This document shows, piece after piece, positions 26,545-37,599 of a stretch of 64,000 nucleotides of DNA. The DNA is from Ailanthus altissimus (lineage: Eukaryota > Streptophyta > Magnoliopsida > Sapindales > Simaroubaceae), in contig OX327697.1 of NCBI GenBank assembly GCA_946807835.1, forward strand, positions 18,796,001 through 18,860,000, read 5' to 3'. Both the position numbers and the translations under genes were made by a program. The stretch's first letter is position 1; every line of letters starts with the position of its first letter. The notes beneath the pieces were generated by a model. It did no database searches. It was given only the letters and a program-made list of their open reading frames with translations, and had not been told where the DNA came from.

Positions 26545-26707
26545 GCGGGTCTATTAGTGAAACCTATTAATATATATTAGTGTATGTCAATATCTGGATG
26601 GTCCAGATAATTAATCTTAGCAAACCATAAGTTTAGTGAAAGCTCGTATAGAGATACAAGTATTCAGTGAGGACTAGATACCGATTAGACTCACGAGGAC
26701 CTCCAAT
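26545..26707 (+). repeat. right copy of the 163-bp target duplication
   Basis: Begins immediately after the last base of the Athila-like LTR (26544) and ends where uninterrupted copia-2 LTR sequence resumes. A normal gypsy target duplication would be 5 bases. Confidence 0.9.
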
Positions 26708-28476
26708 AGACATCTCATAAAACCGTTAATGAAAAGTCATCCGAGTTGAGTAATATTTGTGGTCACTTAACTTGAGCGCCATAGTGGGCTTGTGAGGGAT
26801 CGACCATACTTTGGTTCCATATATGTTAGAAAATTTTCATGGTCTGATCGCTAGGCGTTGCTGGATATAGTCCGATGCTAATGGAGTTTGGTGTGCGTAG
26901 ATATGGGATCCGTCAGATCATATAAGTGAGTTGTATATTTTGATGCTCCGAGATTATATTTCAAAAAGTTTTGTGGCCACAAGTATAAATCTCAGAAAGT
27001 ATATTTCGAATGGATAAACAATATCACAAAAGTGTTGGTGGATATTGTTTATGGAAATATAAATCTGGATATAAATTCATGGTTGAGCAAATGGAGATTT
27101 GATAGTGATGATTTATATCTCTGCTCTTTCAAATATAAATGATGGAATGATTATACGAATATGCTATAATCTCAACTTGTATGGTCTAATGCACTGCTTT
27201 ATAATATCCACGTGTGTGTGTGGGGCATCGTTCATGGATACATGGAAGAGCTCTATATGACAAACCAGATGTGGACCTAGAGAGTCTCACAATATGAAGT
27301 GTACTCGTTACGCACTAGGGTAATAGACTGGATTGAATAAATCGATCTAGTAAATTTTTAAAAAATTGAATAATTATTTTGGGATCCCTCGGAATGTGCA
27401 TTTGTCATGATTTAATTATTAAGTATATCACTTAATTAGTTAATAGGAGTTATTAATCAATAGGATATTGAGAAGTGACATGATTTGGTCAATTGATTAT
27501 TTTTACCTTAAATTACCATTTAATTTTGATAATAAAAATATGTAAGGTAAAAATAATTAATTAAAATTATTTTGAATAATTATATTAAATATTATTAGAT
27601 AATATTATAATAAGTGATTTTATGGCAATGGACTATATGTTGATCATTCAAAATTTTTAAATAATTTAAATATTAAGTATTTAAATATTTGTTGGCCATT
27701 AAATAAAATAATTTGTTAATTTAATGAGAATATGTACCAACCATTAATTATAAAGGAGCAATTTGTTAATGGTTCATCAATTGTTTTCATTATACATGAT
27801 AATAATAGGTGCATTATGATGATAATCTTAGAAACGTAAAATGAATGAATTTTGGTTATGATACATTCGGCAAGTGCATGAGAGAGAGAAGCGTGTTTTG
27901 CTTATCAAAGAGTTGAGAAAACAAATGAACTCTCTCTTTTTCTTCTTCACTCATGGATTTTAATCATGCATCAATGAAAATAGAGAAAAAAAAAAGAAAA
28001 ATTTACACAAGAGTTATTCAAAATATTTTTCTATAAAAATTATTTCTAAGTTTTTATGTAAGAGTTGCATAAACACATTAATCATATCTATTTTCTTGGA
28101 AGCAATATTTGTACTCAAAGAGTTTTAATATATGTTGCTGAAAATTCTAAGTCAAAATTGCCGTTCTAACTCTATAATCCCACCAAACTGTTATGAATTA
28201 GAATTATTTAAAAATACACTTCAAAGTGAGGTCTTCATTTAGATAGTTGGAGGACTTCAAAATTTTATAAAGCTATATTCATTAGATAAGTGCTTTTACA
28301 TCTTGTTTTAGCACAATTGTTCATTATATAAATTTCGTATAATTGTTATACATGAGTATATATGTGATATATATATTTAATTTGTTAAATTGAGTATATT
28401 TGTTAACATGCTTTCATTGCCGGTAGTAAAATTTTAAATTACATGTATACTCGTATATCACACACTTAACTCAACA

Positions 28477-29432
28477 GAAAAAACACATTGATCATGTCAG
28501 TCTTTTAGATTTTTTTAGAGGATTTATAAGTCCTCTTCCTTTAAATACTGAGCTTTCAATGTAGTGATAATTGAGAAAAAACATAGCTCTCATATTGTCT
28601 TGAAGTGACACATCATTTTCTTTTTTAATTGTCTTTTCAAGCTATTTTCTTAGAGGTGCATCTTATCATACAATACTTATGGTATGTATTTTTTTTTTTC
28701 TCAAAGGCATCAAGTTTAGAGATTCATAAATTGTCAAAGACATTTATATGGACTTATAGATATAAAAGAAAATTAGATTTATGGAATATAAATATTTTTC
28801 TACAAATTCATAATACAAAATATAAACATTGAAAGTAATTTATAAGGCATGGCCTTTCACAAACATTAAATAATAATTATGAGATATGGCGTTCTATGTA
28901 TTAATCACTCACAAAGCATAAATATAAAAAGTAATATTTAAGAAACATGGCATTTTATATACATAACATAGTAATATTAAGGAGGTATAGTCTTGCATTC
29001 AATTAGGCAATAGTCATATTATAAAACATAAAACCTTTTAATAATGCAAAACTTCTGGTTCTAATTTAGAAACTTGATTTATGACCAGAATGAGCCAAAG
29101 TAATAAAGGGGTTAAATTAAAAATTTTCAATTTATTTTATTGACTATCTGAAATATATTCCGTCTTAAAAGATTCATTATTTAATAGTTCTAAAGTACTA
29201 AAGACTTGAAATAAATTATTAAATTGCTTTGGATAACACATATTCTTAAATTATGCAAGAAGTAGATAATGAAAAATAAATTGCGTAAATTAAAAGAAAA
29301 TATGATTTACAACTAAGGCGGCAAATCGGTTATCCAACATAAATCTAAAATTTAAATGAAAGAAAGAAAATAATTCTTATTTTTGGTTATTGCAAATTTA
29401 TGTTCTGGTTACTTTGGATCGTAATAATAAAG
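28477..29432 (-). pseudogene. copia-1 gag-side remnant
   Basis: This is the continuation of copia-1 beyond the copia-2 insertion and inside its 5' LTR, where gag should lie. No convincing gag motif could be read. Between 28830 and 29010, words like AAGTAAT, TTAAG and CATGG(C/G) recur three times at loose spacing, suggesting an ancient tandem repeat. The identity rests mainly on position. Confidence 0.4.
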
Positions 29433-29745
29433 TGTTGTGAATAATAGGATAAAAACAAAATTTTGTGAATTAAAGTACAAACTGTAATACAAACAAAACA
29501 CTTTTTGAAATATATTAATATTTTCATATATTTTCACATATATTTACCCTTGTATATAAATAAAAACATATTGCCTATAATTATAGATTGAATAAAGGGA
29601 GAAGGGTTAGTTTCTTTTTAATGTAGAATTTTGATAATGGATGTTGTTTACGTTTACATATATGATACTGTTTATATATGTAATATTATTTATATATGCG
29701 ATATTATTATTTTATATGTTACTGTTTATTAATATATTTATAACA
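29433..29745 (-). repeat. copia-1 5' LTR
   Basis: Direct copy of 6017-6309. It starts TGTTGTGAATAATAGG and ends ATTTATAACA on the plus strand, keeping TG...CA ends. A poor match to the initiator tRNA primer site lies on the internal side around 29400-29410. Confidence 0.6.
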
Positions 29746-31239
29746 AATTCTAATATATGAATAATTGTTATTTTCAATTTAGTTCATTTTTTTAACGAAA
29801 AAAAAAATTGAACTGGTCTATTTTTAAAATTCTAAAACAGAAGATCAAATCGACAGGTTTTTCATATTGCGCGACAAATTTCTGGACTGTTTCAGAAATT
29901 TTCATTTGTTTCCAAACCCATTTTGCTTTTATATTTTAAACACTTTTAATTGGGTCACTAAAAGCCCTTTTCTTTAATAGCAATACCACTCGCATAAAAA
30001 CTTTTTTTCATTTTAATTTTTACACCAAATTTGTTTTATAATAGAATAATACATTAAAATTAAAATATATTTAGCAATTATACAATTATAGAACAACACA
30101 AAGAATATATTACAAAAGAAACACAATTCTTGAAAACTTATAACAAAGCTTCCAAGTTTCAATCATTAAGAGTCTATAACTATAATATTAACTAATTTAT
30201 AACAAATTAAGAAATTAAACAAAAAATAACAATAAACTACCAAAAGAAAAAATAATAATAATTCGTAAACTATGAAATAACAATAAAAGTCTGACAGTTT
30301 AAATTAAAAATAAATATCCAACAATCCAAACTAAAGAATAAAAGTTCAACAATTCATAATAAAAATAAGAAATCCTACAAATAACAAGCCATAGGGTCAT
30401 AATTATCTATGACATGAAAAATGTAATAAGTACACAAATAACAACAAAAGTCATAAAATTAACTCTAAAACAATAATAATTTCAAAATTTTCATATACCC
30501 ATAATCAAGTCAATTTTGCGTGCAAATTAAAGCCTTTATAATTCTACTATCTTCGAAATTAACTAAAAAATTTGCATCGTGAAAATCTTAGTGAAACATT
30601 TGTCATAATTTTTTTAATAATTATCAAATGTAATATTATTGATTAAATTATTAATATTATATTATAGAACTATTGATATGAAATCAAAAAATTACTAAAA
30701 CACTACGTAAGATAGAATTATTGAGTTATACCCAAACTTGATTTCTTATCCTAAATAGACTCAATATATATCCCATATTAGAGGGCTACTCCTATAGTCG
30801 AGATTACTGTCCATATTAAGGACAGAAAATCCTATCTTCATGTAGGAGAGACAAAACAATCCTTATAAAAAAGGAATAAAATATCTTTTATATAGGAGAG
30901 ACAAAACAATTCTCACACAGGAGAGACAATGCAAAAACGCCACTACATATTTTTACATCCATTGTAATTTACAATAGTACACATATTCAAGACTATAACC
31001 AAACACCAACAACAAGTAAGAACTACAATTAAATTCAGGTGGCGCGGAGAAGGCTTGAACACTACTAAGATTTGCTTCCTTATAGATCTAGGGCTAAGCT
31101 TTAACTGTTGGTGAGCGAATTTACTCGAAAGAAAGCAATTGTTTGCGTAGCGGTGGTTTGACAGCAACAATGAGCTTCAAAGATTGACAAAATGAGAATA
31201 TAGGTGGCGACATTCGGTAGAATCATGAAGAAGTCTGGA
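29746..31239. other. AT-rich spacer without a gene
   Basis: No supported gene. At 30835-30930 the phrase AGGAGAGACAA recurs three times (AGGAGAGACAAAACAATCC, AGGAGAGACAAAACAATTC, AGGAGAGACAATG), an imperfect tandem repeat. The stretch 30600-30930 resembles 400-740 upstream of the response regulator. Confidence 0.45.
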
Positions 31240-31428
31240 AGAGTCCGAGTAAGGCCTATGAAGCCACGAAAAGGCTGGAAAAAGCTCACCCAAGGTTAGA
31301 AGATCTAGGCGGGAGGCTGTCATCATCGTTGGAGCTTGCATAGTAGAGGTTGGTGACATCTATGGAGCTTTTTATAGTGGATGCCAGAGGCATCTATGGA
31401 GGTTTTCACAGTGGACGCTGGCGGCTGT

Positions 31429-32973
31429 TATTGTGCTGTTTGCAGGGTGCAAATGTGTGTATTATATTTTTATTTTATTTGTATATCTCACATATAAATT
31501 AACGTAGCGGAAAGGACATCTAATTTTATATTGCAATGTACAAATATTGAATTTAAATCTATTACACCTAACAGAATTAAAAACTCACCCCGAAGTTGTA
31601 CTTTGAATAATTCTAGTCCAGAAATAACTCATTGCTTTTATCTCACACTTTCAGCCAAGTGAAAAACTACAGAAAAATGAGAAACCTTTTCTCATATCTT
31701 TTTTCTTTCTTAAGTTGCCAAATAAAGTAACTTATAGACTAACACTTAGTCTATTTCATTTTTGTAATTTATTAGACTATTAAGTATCTAACACTTGCTT
31801 TATTTAGACTAACTTATAGTCTTGTTTTACTCGGCCAAATGATTATTTAACACTTCCGTTTGTCTTATGTAACTTTTTTGTAAGTCCGTAAACGATGTAC
31901 CACATACACGTTATGAAAATTATAGAACGACGCTTTGAACCATACAAGTTGAGGTTAATAAATATTCGTATAGCCCTTCCGTCATTTATATCCTAGAAGA
32001 GCAGAGACATAGATCATCCTTGTCAAGTCTCCATTTGGTTGACTACGAACTTATCTCTAGATTTATATTTTCATAAATAATACTTGTAAATACTTTTGTA
32101 ATATTATTTATTCCATAGAAAATTCTTTTCTTAATTTTATACTTATGGCTACAAGACTTCCTTACAATCTTGAAGCACTAGGATATAAACTCATTCATAT
32201 GAGCTGATAGATCCCATATCTACATACATTAGATTCTATGAGCATCGGACCATACCCAGCGACACCCAACGGTCAGATCTTGAAAGGTCTCTGATATATG
32301 TGGAACCTATGTATGGTGGACCACTCATAAGCCCGTCATGGTGCTCAGGTCCTACTCAACGCTAGAAGACTCTTCATTGACGACTTTACGGAATGTCTAT
32401 TAGAGGTTGTCATTGAGTTTGTTCAGTACTCAGTCCTTACTATATACTTGTATGCCTATATGAACTTCTACTAAGCTAATAGTCTGCTAAGACTAACCAT
32501 CTGGACCATTCAGATATAGACATATACTGATCTATATAAAATAAGGTCTTTACTGACAAACCTATATCAGTGTAGATAGATCAAGAACATAAGGTTTTGA
32601 TAACATATTTGTACAATGACATTTTCTAGCATTATTTGCAACTCTTTGTAACTATGTCATTGCTAATATATTCTTAGGTATTTGTCTCATTTCAAATAAG
32701 GCTTTAACTCTTTAGATTTTGCTAACTCTTATAACCTGTTAATTTATAATAGTACTAACTCTTAGTATTTATAACTCTCAGTGTTACTAACTCTTAGCCC
32801 TGGTCTAAACTCTTTTAGAACAAATCTAAACTCCTTCAGATCATACAAATCTAAACATTACAAGCATCTTACCATGTATATATATAATATTAATTATTTT
32901 ATTCAAAATATTTATTGTATAAATATTAAAAAAGTAATCTTTATACAATATTAAAATAGTACGTAATCCAACA
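31429..32973 (-). mobile_element. copia solo LTR (copia-2/copia-4 superfamily)
   Basis: On the minus strand it begins TGTTGGATTACGTACTATTT and shares the long conserved block of the copia-2 and copia-4 LTRs: the GAGTTAGTA-type words, the GAGCATCGGACCATACCCAG phrase and its neighbours. It interrupts repeat R. Flanks GCTGT (31424-31428) and ACTGT (32974-32978) are a 5-bp target duplication with one change. No internal sequence accompanies it. Confidence 0.75.
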
Positions 32974-33357
32974 ACTGTATCACTCGATCTAGCATGGCAA
33001 AGGCTGACGACATCAAGTGAAGCTATGACAAAGTCCAGATTTGTCAGAGAGCTTGCATCGGCCCTCATTGGTCAGAGATTTGCAAAGTAAAAAAAACGGG
33101 TAAAAATGAAAAGTTGAAAGAAACAGAAAAAAAAATATATATAATAGTCAACATGAAAGAGAAAGAATGGAAGGAAAACACAGACAATAGTTAAAATAAA
33201 GGAGAAAGAAAGAGAAGAAACATAAGAGATGGGGGAGTTTTGCACCAGAAAATAGGCTGCAACCCCTTTTCTAGTGAAAGATTAAAAAAGGGAAAGACAA
33301 CTAACTTTGATTAGATTTTTGTTGAAAGAGTTTTAGTTTGCACTATAAGAAAATTAA

Positions 33358-33580
33358 CTTTTTGCGACAGCTATTTAGCCATCACAAAAGGCATTTGTGA
33401 TGGGTAAATAGCCATCGCAAACATGGGTGTTGTAAAATTTTGCGATGACTATTTTGCCGTCGCAATAGAGTCTTTTGCGATGACTATTTAATTGTTGCAA
33501 AAAAAGTCAATATGTCAAATAAAAAAGTCTTTCACGACGGCTACTTAGCCGTCGTAAAAAGGCAACATATCAAAAAAATT
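33358..33580 (+). repeat. CACTA left subterminal repeats
   Basis: Repeated words in both orientations: TTTGCGACAGCTATTTAGCC, CCATCGCAAA, TTTTGCGATGACTATTT, CGTCGCAA, CACGACGGCTACTTAGCC. Such repeats are the transposase binding sites of CACTA elements. The right-end equivalents lie at 42370-42455. Confidence 0.8.
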
Positions 33581-34313
33581 GTTGCAACTGCATATAACAG
33601 TTGTTTTTTGATTTAGCAATTTTTTGTAAATATAAATAATTTTAAATATATAATTATTTAAAAAAATATTTAAAATAAAACATAGCATCAAGCAAATATA
33701 CAAAATAATATTATTAACAATCTTTAAAATTATAATTTAATAAATTGATTTCAAACATATATAAATAAATAAAATTTATATTGCAGATATTGTTAACAAT
33801 CTTTAAAATTATAATTAAATTACAGTATGTAATCTTCTTTTGCAGATATTGCTAAGTCAAAATCTTTCTTCAACATCCAATTGCACCCGTTTGTACAACA
33901 CCTCATTCGTTGTCTATCAATGTTCTCCCTATTTCTCTTAGAAGCTTTATATAAACCCACCTCAAACTTCTCTAACCAATTAGATTTAATGCACAGCTAT
34001 ATGCAACTATACTTCTATCCTCCAATTATCAAGGTCAATAAAAAAATGATTAAATAATAAATTTAAAACAAATTGCAAGCACGAAGTAATTATAATTGCC
34101 CACTTTCAGAGGCATACTCACAATTGTAATAGACTAATTTACTTAGTGCATAAATAGAAGTGAGAAACAAAATATTAGTTTGTGGACCCATTTGTAAGAA
34201 ATTGCATTAATATAAAGTCAAATTGGTTAAATTCTTAGGTATTTTTGGACTATCTACCTCTTAAAATTAATTGTATGAGAAACGTCTGAAATTAAAATCC
34301 ATATACATTTTAC

Positions 34314-34532
34314 AATAAATGAAATTGGCTTGTAGTTCCAATGTCAATGAGATGATAGACACATAATCATCATCAACTTTGATATCCTGATACTTCCTTG
34401 CAGAATCGTCAATGAGTACAAGCTTGTGTGAATCCATTTCTTCCAATTCAGAGCTCTTCTTTTTTGCCAAGTGAAAGATAAATAGTGCATTGTTTGCAGC
34501 TAGAACTTGACCACCCAAATCATAAATATTTC
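34314..34532 (-). pseudogene. exon-like fragment of an unrecognised gene inside the CACTA element
   Basis: On the minus strand an acceptor (TGTTCAG) opens 73 codons without a stop, ending at a donor GTAAAA. The frame reads NIYDLGGQVLAANNALFIF in its first part and includes HKLVLIDDSARKYQDI and DDDYVSIISLTLELQANF. Composition is that of ordinary coding sequence. I do not recognise the family. CACTA elements often carry captured host gene pieces, which is the simplest reading. No neighbouring exon could be joined with confidence. Confidence 0.4.
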
Positions 34533-37347
34533 CTGAACAGATTTGTGCTAAAGATAGTCAATATATCTGACATATAAATACGCATAGAAGACAAAAAAAT
34601 TTAGTCCGTTACCTTCAATTTCGACTAATTTACACATGCCTACAACTGTATGATATGTTTCTCATACTGTCACATTTTTATAACCACGTTTGGTGAATGC
34701 ATATGTAGTTGATAGTATTTAATTATTGACTTTTATTTAATAATGGTACGTAATTAATTTAGCAATCGAACAATATAATATGAAAATTTTGAGCTGTAAC
34801 TTAACAATTAAGATTTTAAATTTCTATTGTATTTAATTTGCTACTGATTTAATGCCTTGCTAAATAAGAGATATAACAAAATGGGTTGATTAAAGGGCTT
34901 TTTATAAAAAAAAAGAAATGACACTTTATAAAGATTCATTTGCTAGAACTTGATTCCTAGAAAATTAGAGTAAGCATTAATTATTAAATATATATCAAAA
35001 AGTGCAAAATCTTGCCAAACTTATTAGCATAGATTAAACAATTTTTAAAATGTAGTAAAATGAATGAATTTATTAAAAAAGCCAACTCATAAATATAGAA
35101 TGTTGTAAAATCAAAACTCACATATCTGACCAAGGAATTCTACTGTCATACCATTATGTTCAACCTTTTCCCCTTAAACTGGTTCTATAGAAATCTGGAT
35201 ATTAAATCGATCAAAATGTTTGAATCATTAAAATTCATATCAAAGTATCATCCAATATGTATCCTAAAATTCTCATTATTTAAGCTACACTATCAAACAA
35301 AGTACCATGTCACAAATATTTTGTTGACTTTGAAATAATGGGACCATGATTATTTGACCATTTTCATTCTTCGGCAAAACCTATGACAACATAGCCATTC
35401 CCTAGTTATAGAACATTTTCTAACAAATTATATTCCAATAAGCAACTAAAATGTACTTGTTTATTAACAGATGGTTTTTCAAAAACACCTGGACAAATTT
35501 ACTTACTTCCAATTTTTTTCTAGTTTAACAATACCTGGAAAAACCCAAACGTTAATTTCAAGTTCAAACAATCCTAAAACAATTAAGCTAATTAACAAGT
35601 CTGCATAAATATTTAACCACAGAAACTGAGAACTAGTAATTTAAAAATACTTGCAAAGACTCTTCTAGGAAATGAAAAAGAATATTTGTACATACATAAT
35701 TTAGTTATTTAATAATCTAGAATAAATCCATACAGGAAGCGAGGAATATGTGAAGGAAAACTCATAATATATTACCATGCATCTTCATGTACGAGCGAAC
35801 TCTTTTTAAAGTTTCAGATCTTTATTAATTTAAACTTTTCATTAGTTATTATTCCCTTGAAAAATAATAGCACTCGAGGAAATCTATCACACGAAACCTT
35901 TCTCTGTACTTAGATCCTTGACAATACATTTTTGTATCAAATAGCTAATACATTCATATAATTACTTGAATTTAGACTCATGGAGTTAACATTGATTCAT
36001 GACCAAAAATCAATAAGCAATTAAGCCATGTTTTGACTTCAAGGAATTCTAGATAATTATTGCCCAAAATAAAGATACTACCACTCAAATAAGGTAAAAA
36101 CTCAATCAAATTGAGAATTGTATGATAGTTGATGACAACAAAAATCATTACAGAGTACAACTTGGCAATGGAGCTTATTTAACTTTAGAAACTTTCTAAA
36201 CCAATAACAAAGGAGATTATGCAATACCAATAAAATCAAACAAAAACATTAGAAACTTTCTACCTTTATTTCACTAATAGCATTCTTCCTTGATAAAGGT
36301 GAGAATCTATTAACATATATCACCTGAAAAAATAAATTAAAAATAAAGTTAAAGGGAGGGAGAATGACCATGCATATGGACGAAGAATTAGTCATTAAGT
36401 ATCATTGTTAATAAAGTCACAAAACCACAACTAAGTAGAATGTCAAAATCATGACAGAGTGGAGTAAGGAATTATGGGACTCTACTACAATAATTGTCAA
36501 TTTGCAAAAGAAGTGAAGCAAAAAGCCCATCTGGTTAACAAGAGGCAAATGCATGATTATATTTACAAACAAACACAACTATTCCTCTATACACACAAAA
36601 GAGAATGAAAGCGAAAGAAGTTAGTAGTATAACATTTGCTACAATTTTCAATAAGCACAGAATGGAAAACATTTCAACAATATGAAGGAAAAAAATTGCA
36701 GACGCATATGCTTGAAACCATCAAAAGAATTAAACAAATAAAATTTTTACCTAACAATTATGTGTTGGACGAGTGGATAACCTATACGGTCAGAATAGTT
36801 TATTTTGACCAATGCCATACAGAATAAGCCTACAATTTTATCAGTTCAAGAATGGAACAAATATGATACCAATGAATTGGAACAATTTCCAAAAGTTATC
36901 GAGCTCTCTCACACCTGAAAAAAGAAAAGTATAAACTCTTTAAAATCAATAGATCAAATGTTACACTTCGAAGATTTAGGATTGGTTGGCCCACATAAAT
37001 AGCTTAAAAGATGAAGACTCCAAGCATCCTGTCGCAGAAAGTGTAACTGACAGGAATTTTAGAAACTAAATTCTATAAATCTCAAATCTCATTTTCCTTC
37101 AGTTCATCAGCTATATTTTATCTCCAACCAATCAGAGGCACAACACGAATAATTCTTAATATTTTCAAAATTTTATACAATATGAAAGTTAAATCAAGCT
37201 CTATGGACTAAAAAGTATTCAAAACAAAAAAACAAAAGCATAAAAACAAAACAAAACAAAAGCTTTGTGCTCTTATAGCTAATCTTTATTATTAAGAAAA
37301 ACCAAATTAACTCTTTTAGTCGAATCAGAACTTTGGAGTTTCTGATC

Positions 37348-37545
37348 TATGAAAAATGTAAAGAGAATATATTTCACTGTATATTATAAAGTTGTACAAT
37401 GGAATCTTTATATAGGCTGTAACCTTATTACATGATAGGAAAGTAACATACATAAGGAAATAATATTTTACATTAATAATATGTATATATGATAGGAGGG
37501 TATAAAAGAATTATTCCGGAATTATTCCAGAATTATTCCTTAATA
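37348..37545 (-). repeat. copia-5 3' LTR
   Basis: Direct copy of 41701-41908. It shares ATGTAAAGAGAAT, TTTCACTGTATATT and TTACATTAATAATATG. The end bases read TATG where the partner has TGTG, consistent with decay of the TG end. Confidence 0.85.
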
Positions 37546-37599
37546 CTCCCCCCCTCCTCAAACTCAAGATGGCGCAGTAGAAGCAAGTTTGAGTTTGAA

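Larger units (their letters stand above)
10565..28476 (+). mobile_element. copia-2: Ty1/copia retrotransposon with 2.3-kb LTRs, interrupted twice
   Basis: Plus-strand element inserted into copia-1. The 5' LTR (10565-15426) lacks about the first 310 bases. The primer site TGGTATCAGAGC follows two bases after it. Gag-pol remnants run to about 20020, a purine-rich stretch (GAGCAAGTGAAAG) precedes the 3' LTR at 20038, and the LTR ends at 28476. The two LTRs carry different later insertions: a gypsy solo LTR in the first and a one-LTR Athila-like element in the second. Without them the full 3' LTR is about 2.33 kb. LTR, leader and coding remnants are related to copia-4. Confidence 0.85.
20038..28476 (+). 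repeat. copia-2 3' LTR, interrupted by an Athila-like insertion
   Basis: The LTR consists of 20038-20600 and 26708-28476. The start TGGTTGGATTTGTGCTTACGTG aligns with the copia-4 LTR start TGTTGGAGCTGGTGCTCACG. The block rich in GAGTTAGCA words at 20200-20300 also matches the copia-4 LTR in reverse. The LTR ends in CA at 28476, and copia-1 resumes after it. Confidence 0.8.
6017..29745 (-). mobile_element. copia-1: old Ty1/copia retrotransposon, split by later insertions
   Basis: Two direct LTR-like copies (about 6017-6309 and 29433-29745) bracket minus-strand copia coding remnants at 6545-10500. The sequence between 10565 and 28476 is a separate plus-strand element that landed inside. Removing it leaves an element of about 5.8 kb, normal for copia. 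Immediately inside the left LTR, the minus strand reads CAAAAAGGAAT, a polypurine tract. A degenerate initiator-tRNA primer site (AGTAACCAGAAC) lies near the right LTR. No clean target duplication was found, as expected for an old copy. Confidence 0.65.

Noticed and set aside
32841..33068. Short minus-strand frame with MRADASSLT, similar to one at 47119-47346
   Set aside because: The similarity reflects the two copies of repeat R; the frames diverge and carry no known domain.
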